Positions 60,240 to 64,000 of a stretch of 64,000 bases of DNA are shown in pieces. Under the pieces are notes generated by a model that did not search any database, was not told the DNA's origin, and worked only from the letters and a program-made list of their open reading frames with translations. Each line of letters opens with the position of its first letter. Position 1 is the first letter of the stretch. The position numbers and the translations under genes are program-made. The DNA comes from Pseudoscleropodium purum (lineage: Eukaryota; Streptophyta; Bryopsida; Hypnales; Brachytheciaceae), in contig OZ017795.1 in NCBI GenBank assembly GCA_963969395.1, positions 3,782,001-3,846,000 of the forward strand, read 5' to 3'.

Positions 60240-61063
60240 CAATTGACTATTATTTTTTGTTTGTTGTGGTCATAGAGGCGGTATGCTTTGGATTCATCAT
60301 CGAGTCCAAGAAAGATACAGGTTTGGATTTTGCTACCTAGCTTCTTCCGATACTCCTTTGGAATATGTACGTGAGCGATACAACCAAAGATTTTTAGGTT
60401 TGAGACATCGGGAATCATACCTGAGTATTTGGCTTGCGGTGTCTCTTCTGAGTTTGTGCGAGTAGGGCTGAGATTTACCAGATAAGTGGCATGCAAGACA
60501 GCTTCAATCCAAAGATAGGGTGGTAGGTTGCAATCATGGGAGATGCTCCTGACCCTTTCCATAATCATCCGATTGCATCATTTAGAGACCCCATTTTGTT
60601 GCGGTGTGCTAGCTTGTGTCAACTCATGTTGAATTCCATCTTCATGGAAGAAAGAATTAAAATCCTCTAAGGTATATTCCCCTCCTCGATCTGAAAGTAG
60701 GATTTGAATTCGATTTCCGGTTTCTATTTCGATTATGTTCTTGAAGATGCAGAATTTAGCTAATGTCTTGCTCTTGCATTTCATGAAGTGTATCCAACCT
60801 TTGCGAGAGTGATCATCTGTAAATACGAGAGCGTATTTGGAGCCACCTAAAGAGGTATGTTGTATTGGTTCCATCAAATCTGTGTGTATCCGTATTCCTG
60901 ACTTCAGAGCTCTGGTCTCTGAGTGGCAAGGAAAGCATTTGTGATGTTGCCGCCCTGCCATGCAACATGCACATACTGACTTGATTATACTGATGGTGGG
61001 AAGTCCTATGATGTTGGAAGTTCGTGATAGATGTTGCAGTCTAGGAAAGCTTAAGCGACCCAT
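60240..61063 (-). pseudogene. Copia GAG-pre-integrase and integrase domains
   Basis: A zinc-binding HHCC region (HRRMGR ... CACC) leads into the integrase core: HTDLMEP with the first Asp, LLSDRGGEYT with the second, and TPQQNGVSK where the family has NGVAE. The catalytic Glu is thus Lys (codon 60581-60583), followed by TGA at 60578-60580 in place of the family's Arg. The C-terminal part continues in frame to VN at 60240 (SPTRTNSEETP, KIFGCIAHVHIPKEYRKKL). Confidence 0.9.
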
Positions 61064-61399
61064 GCGTCGGTGTCAGAGTGTTGAAAGGCTCATACTTTCT
61101 GCAAATAATGTCGTAAGATAATTACCAAAGTAATATAGCCCATTTGATGGATCCCTTCTTCTTGATTCTATAATATTGCCATCTAGATTTGATATCGCAC
61201 ATTTCCAGTTTAGGAAAATAATTTTCTATCCTAAGTCAACTAGTGCTCCTATTGATATCAAGTTCTTTCTCATGCTAGTTACATACTTAACAGATTTCAG
61301 CTTTATTGAGCCATTCTCAGTGTTTACAGTGGCTAAACTGGAGCCTTTTACTATATGCAACTCTCCTCTGCCAAACTTAATCTCACTGATCTCTACTCC

Positions 61400-61594
61400 T
61401 AAAGTGTTGGGTGGATGATCTAGTTTCTAGTAATCTGAAGCTATGTGGCCTAACGCCCTACTATCCAAATACCAGGGGCCATTTCCCCAATGGTAGTAAG
61501 GGTCATAACTCTCTAACTAATCATCGAAGATCTCTACAGAGTTATCATAGCCTGTAGACTTTGCAGATTCAAAGTTGGGATATACCTAAGGGTT
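61400..61594 (-). pseudogene. Copia protease region
   Basis: WYLDSRALGHI marks the aspartic protease active site (family W-x-LDSGAS-HI). The catalytic triad DSG reads DSR (61457-61465), a Gly-to-Arg change explained by G-to-A. A stop follows shortly after. Confidence 0.8.
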
Positions 61595-62395
61595 TTATAG
61601 CATCCTACAATCTCTGGCAAAGTGACCAAGTTTGTGACAGTTAAAGCATACTGGTGGTGGTCGTGGTGCGCTATATGGTGTGCGACTTGGGAAGCCACAT
61701 CCTCTCACTGCCCAATGTCTTCCTCTTCCGCAGATGGTGGATTGACGTTGTAAACTTGTAGCTAGAGCTTCGTCTTCTCTGAGTGTCTGACTCCAATGCT
61801 TCCATCGATAGGACTCCGACAGAGGGTTTACACTCAATTTTTCAAATGACATGCTAGGGTTCAGATGCATGAGCATTTGGATCATGCTTTCGAATGAGCG
61901 AGGTAACGCATTCATTACCATCTGATTGATGTTGCAGTTCGTTAGTTTTTCTCCCATACTATTCAATCGATTCTTCAACTCACGTGCTTTCTTCAAGTAT
62001 TCTTCAATTGAATCTCCTTTGTTCATTCTGAGAGACTGGAGTTATCCTATGAGAGTCAAAATCTGGGATTGATCTCCTAAATTGAACTACTCCTTGAGAA
62101 CCTTCCATGCTAGGGTTGGATCTAAATGTTCTGCTATTAGATCGACAAGGTCATTAGAGACTGACATCATTAGCAATCGATACGCTAATGCTTTCTTCCT
62201 ATTCAACTTAGTTTCTATCAATGTTTCTCCGTCTACTGTAGTTGGAAAAATGGTAGGATTTTGCTCACTTTCTGTAACCGTCCACTGTCCCTCTCTTCTT
62301 AGTACCGCATGCATCTTAAGGGCCCACACATAGTAGTTGCATGACCCTCTCAATTTGTCACTGTCTCTAAGCATTATGCTGGATGATTCAGCCAT
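61595..62395 (-). pseudogene. Copia gag
   Basis: Starts MAESSSIMLRDSDKLRG with the typical gag phrase NYYVWALKMHAVL. A stop-containing gap at about 62030-62086 is followed by EYLKKARELKNRL. It ends in a CCHC knuckle, CFNCHKLGHFARDC. Same frame throughout, and in frame with pol. Confidence 0.92.
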
Positions 62396-62609
62396 CTTTC
62401 CGTATACAAGAGCAGTACTTCTACAGTATTGATAATTAAAAAAATGTCACTCTCTCTAATCTGTTTGATCAATCTCTCTACTAAATTTGCGCAGCTTGAC
62501 TAGTCGTTCTCTCAACTCGAATCTCTAGTATTCTAATGAGATCTTCTGCAAGTGTTTAGAAGTAGAGCTTCGACTAGGGTATGCCTATGCTATACAAACT
62601 GTGAACATC

Positions 62610-62621
62610 GCTCTGATACCA
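62610..62621 (-). promoter_or_regulatory. Copia primer-binding site
   Basis: TGGTATCAGAGC on the minus strand, the standard plant copia site complementary to initiator methionine tRNA. It directly abuts the 5' LTR and so fixes the LTR boundary. Confidence 0.95.
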
Positions 62622-62874
62622 TGAAGAAAAAGAACTGAGGTGAGAATACCTTGCTAGATAAATTTTAGGGCATAGACAAAGCGTTTAAATATACAAAGTT
62701 AGGTTAAGAATTCTTAACCCTATTAGCAACTAAAACCCTAAAGTGCTAATTATGTTGTATGTACACTAGTTACGAGAGTCAGATACAAATCTTCCTCTCG
62801 AGATCATGGCAAGACAGATGAATGACAGATTCATTGGCAGGGCAAAGGTTGGGGTTTGAGAGCATACTTCATCA
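62622..62874 (-). repeat. Copia 5' LTR
   Basis: Starts TGAAGAAAAAGAACTG and ends CTTCATCA on the plus strand. About 92% identical to 57466-57720 by hand count. Confidence 0.92.
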
Positions 62875-63114
62875 TGCTCTGCAAATAGATATGCAAATTG
62901 CAATTCATCTACAACATTCTGGTAGGCTAGGATTTCCAACCCCATCCCCTGTCTTTCGACACTCTAAATCATTTCATTTCCTTCTTTGCTTGAGGTTATA
63001 CTGCGCCGTTTTGATGGAATTGCGTCAATGAAACTAAGTTCATGTTTCAACCGGCATTATTGGGCTTGTACCTATTTCCGTAATCTGATCAGCTTTGCGA
63101 TGTTAACCCTGCAG
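62875..63114 (+). other. Syntaxin intron, 3' segment
   Basis: Resumes after the copia element and ends CCCTGCAG at 63114, a normal acceptor with a pyrimidine-containing run before it. Confidence 0.75.
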
Positions 63115-63541
63115 ATACTACAATCTCACCGGAAAGCAAGCCGACGAAGAAACGATTGAGAGCATGATCCACACGGGCGAGAGCGAGACGTTCTTGCAAC
63201 AAGCAATTCGTGAGCAAGGCCGCGGGCCCGTGCTGGAGACCATCCGGGAGATTCAGGAACGGCACGACGGCGTGAAAGAGATTGAGAAGCACTTGCTGGA
63301 GCTTCACAGCATCTTCATGGACATGTCGGTGCTGGTGGATGCGCAGGGCCACATGGTCAACGACATCGAAGCCAATGTGAACCGCGCGTCGTCGTACACG
63401 CGGGAAGGCACCCAGCACTTGGTGCAGGCGAGACGGTTTCAGCTGAGCAAACGAAAGTGGACCTGCATTGCAATCTTGTTGCTCACCATCATCTTGGTCG
63501 TGCTCATCCTTGTCATTTTGAAGACTACTCGTACAATCTGA
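63115..63541 (+). pseudogene. Syntaxin (SYP1-type Qa-SNARE) last exon, itself intact
   Basis: Encodes [15 protein letters not shown], the [11 protein letters not shown] helix, the full SNARE motif ([20 protein letters not shown] to VNRAS, with the zero-layer Gln in DAQGHM) and a C-terminal membrane anchor ([16 protein letters not shown]) followed by KTTRTI and TGA at 63539-63541. Syntaxins of this group sit on the plasma membrane or cell plate and pair with SNAP-type and VAMP partners in vesicle fusion. The exon is open and undamaged and joins in frame to 57317. The upstream exon has two stops and the intron holds a 5.4-kb retrotransposon, so a normal full-length product is not possible from this copy. 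An internal ATG (63164) could give a Habc-less SNARE fragment if transcribed. Confidence 0.85.
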
Positions 63542-64000
63542 TTCACCGGAGCTGCTAGATTGTTGTAACATATGGCTGGGTTCTAGTGTACATTCTTTCA
63601 ATCATTCATCAGGCAGAAACAGCTTGTTTAGGAGTTAGGACGACACCATCAAACTCTTGCAAAATGTAACACGTTCAACGTAACTGGATGAAGATCCTGG
63701 TTATGGAAGGTTCCACATGTCGAGCCGCACAAGCGACTACGGATGCATTACATTATCTTCCATGTATTAGCTTGATTTTTTTTTAAATTCGTCCCTAAAA
63801 TTGCTTTCCACTGACAGTACTACTTTTTACTAGTGTGCGTAAGAACTCCACTCGAGTTCACAAAACTTCAAGACTAGACAATGAGGGATTATTCGTCATT
63901 ATCAGTGCGTGAACCGCTCTACGGTGTGGAGGCACCTGTCTTGTCACTCGAATCATGTTCGATATCATGAATATACATCTGACCGAATGATTCATAAATG
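63542..64000. other. 3' flank of the syntaxin gene
   Basis: Presumed 3' untranslated region and downstream DNA. No further gene begins before the window ends. Confidence 0.5.

Larger units (their letters stand above)
57466..62874 (-). mobile_element. Ty1-copia LTR retrotransposon, decayed, inserted in the syntaxin intron
   Basis: A 5.4-kb element in reverse orientation with two LTRs of about 254 bp, a Met-initiator tRNA primer site, and one gag-pol frame in copia order (gag, protease, integrase, reverse transcriptase, RNase H). Target duplication TGCTG/TGCTC (4 of 5 bases). Gag-pol is broken by many stops and one frameshift near 59.33 kb, and several catalytic residues are altered. By hand count the LTRs differ at about 19 sites in about 252 aligned bases, mostly transitions, so the insertion is old. 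Confidence 0.95.

Noticed and set aside
1..64000. tRNA or rRNA genes
   Set aside because: I looked for the tRNA B-box type GGTTCGA-TCC and for rRNA-like blocks and saw none, though a by-eye scan can miss them.

Overview
The window looks like nuclear DNA of a non-seed land plant, most likely a bryophyte. Four things point that way: very AT-rich intergenic DNA packed with repeats; a cytochrome b5-fused front-end fatty acid desaturase of the kind bryophytes use for C20 polyunsaturated fatty acids; a plant SYP1-type syntaxin; and a Ty1-copia element with the plant initiator-Met primer site. The species cannot be fixed from the sequence alone. Gene density is very low. The only long intact gene is the desaturase (16063-17472). 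Every other recognisable coding region is broken or mobile.

Layout. 1-15.6 kb: AT-rich repeats, a broken xanthine/uracil-type (NCS2) permease (3917-4431, minus), a less AT-rich but geneless stretch (6.4-8.9 kb), an inverted repeat pair (10.4 / 13.4-13.8 kb) and a CACTA-type MITE (12.87 kb). 15.6-20 kb: the desaturase, flanked by roughly 0.8-kb inverted copies of a dispersed AT-rich repeat. 22.0 kb: a 312-bp hAT-like MITE. 23.6-35.3 kb: the main discovery, described below. 36.9-37.7 kb: a broken gene with two copies of a small Cys/His module. 39.27-39.46 kb: a 192-bp miniature of the large element. 40-53 kb: AT-rich DNA with eroded ORF remnants and a second CACTA MITE (45.9 kb). 53.4-56.9 kb: a long, heavily decayed ORF of unknown family. 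57.0-63.5 kb: two exons of a syntaxin gene whose intron is filled by a decayed copia retrotransposon.

The candidate undescribed system is an 11,642-bp element (23620-35261). It is bounded by a 10-bp terminal inverted repeat (CAGGGTTGAC), GC-rich subterminal regions and a perfect 8-bp target duplication (CTTCCTAC). It carries three protein genes and no transposase that I recognise: a kinase-like gene (minus), a zinc-binding-like gene with a Gly/Tyr/Ser-rich tail (minus), and a long gene (plus) with the same zinc-binding-like N-terminal domain, a coiled coil and a RING-H2-like motif. A GC-rich array built on GGACGG/CCGTCC lies about 190-220 bp upstream of each of the three start codons, which suggests shared regulatory or protein-binding sites. 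The 192-bp element at 39.3 kb has both of the large element's ends and its own 8-bp duplication, so the family has moved as a defined unit.

All three genes in the element are broken by in-frame stops (one also by a frameshift), and the copia element has lost conserved catalytic acidic residues through changes that are G-to-A on its coding strand. The window therefore reads as silenced, mutating, transposon-rich chromatin around one preserved lipid gene.
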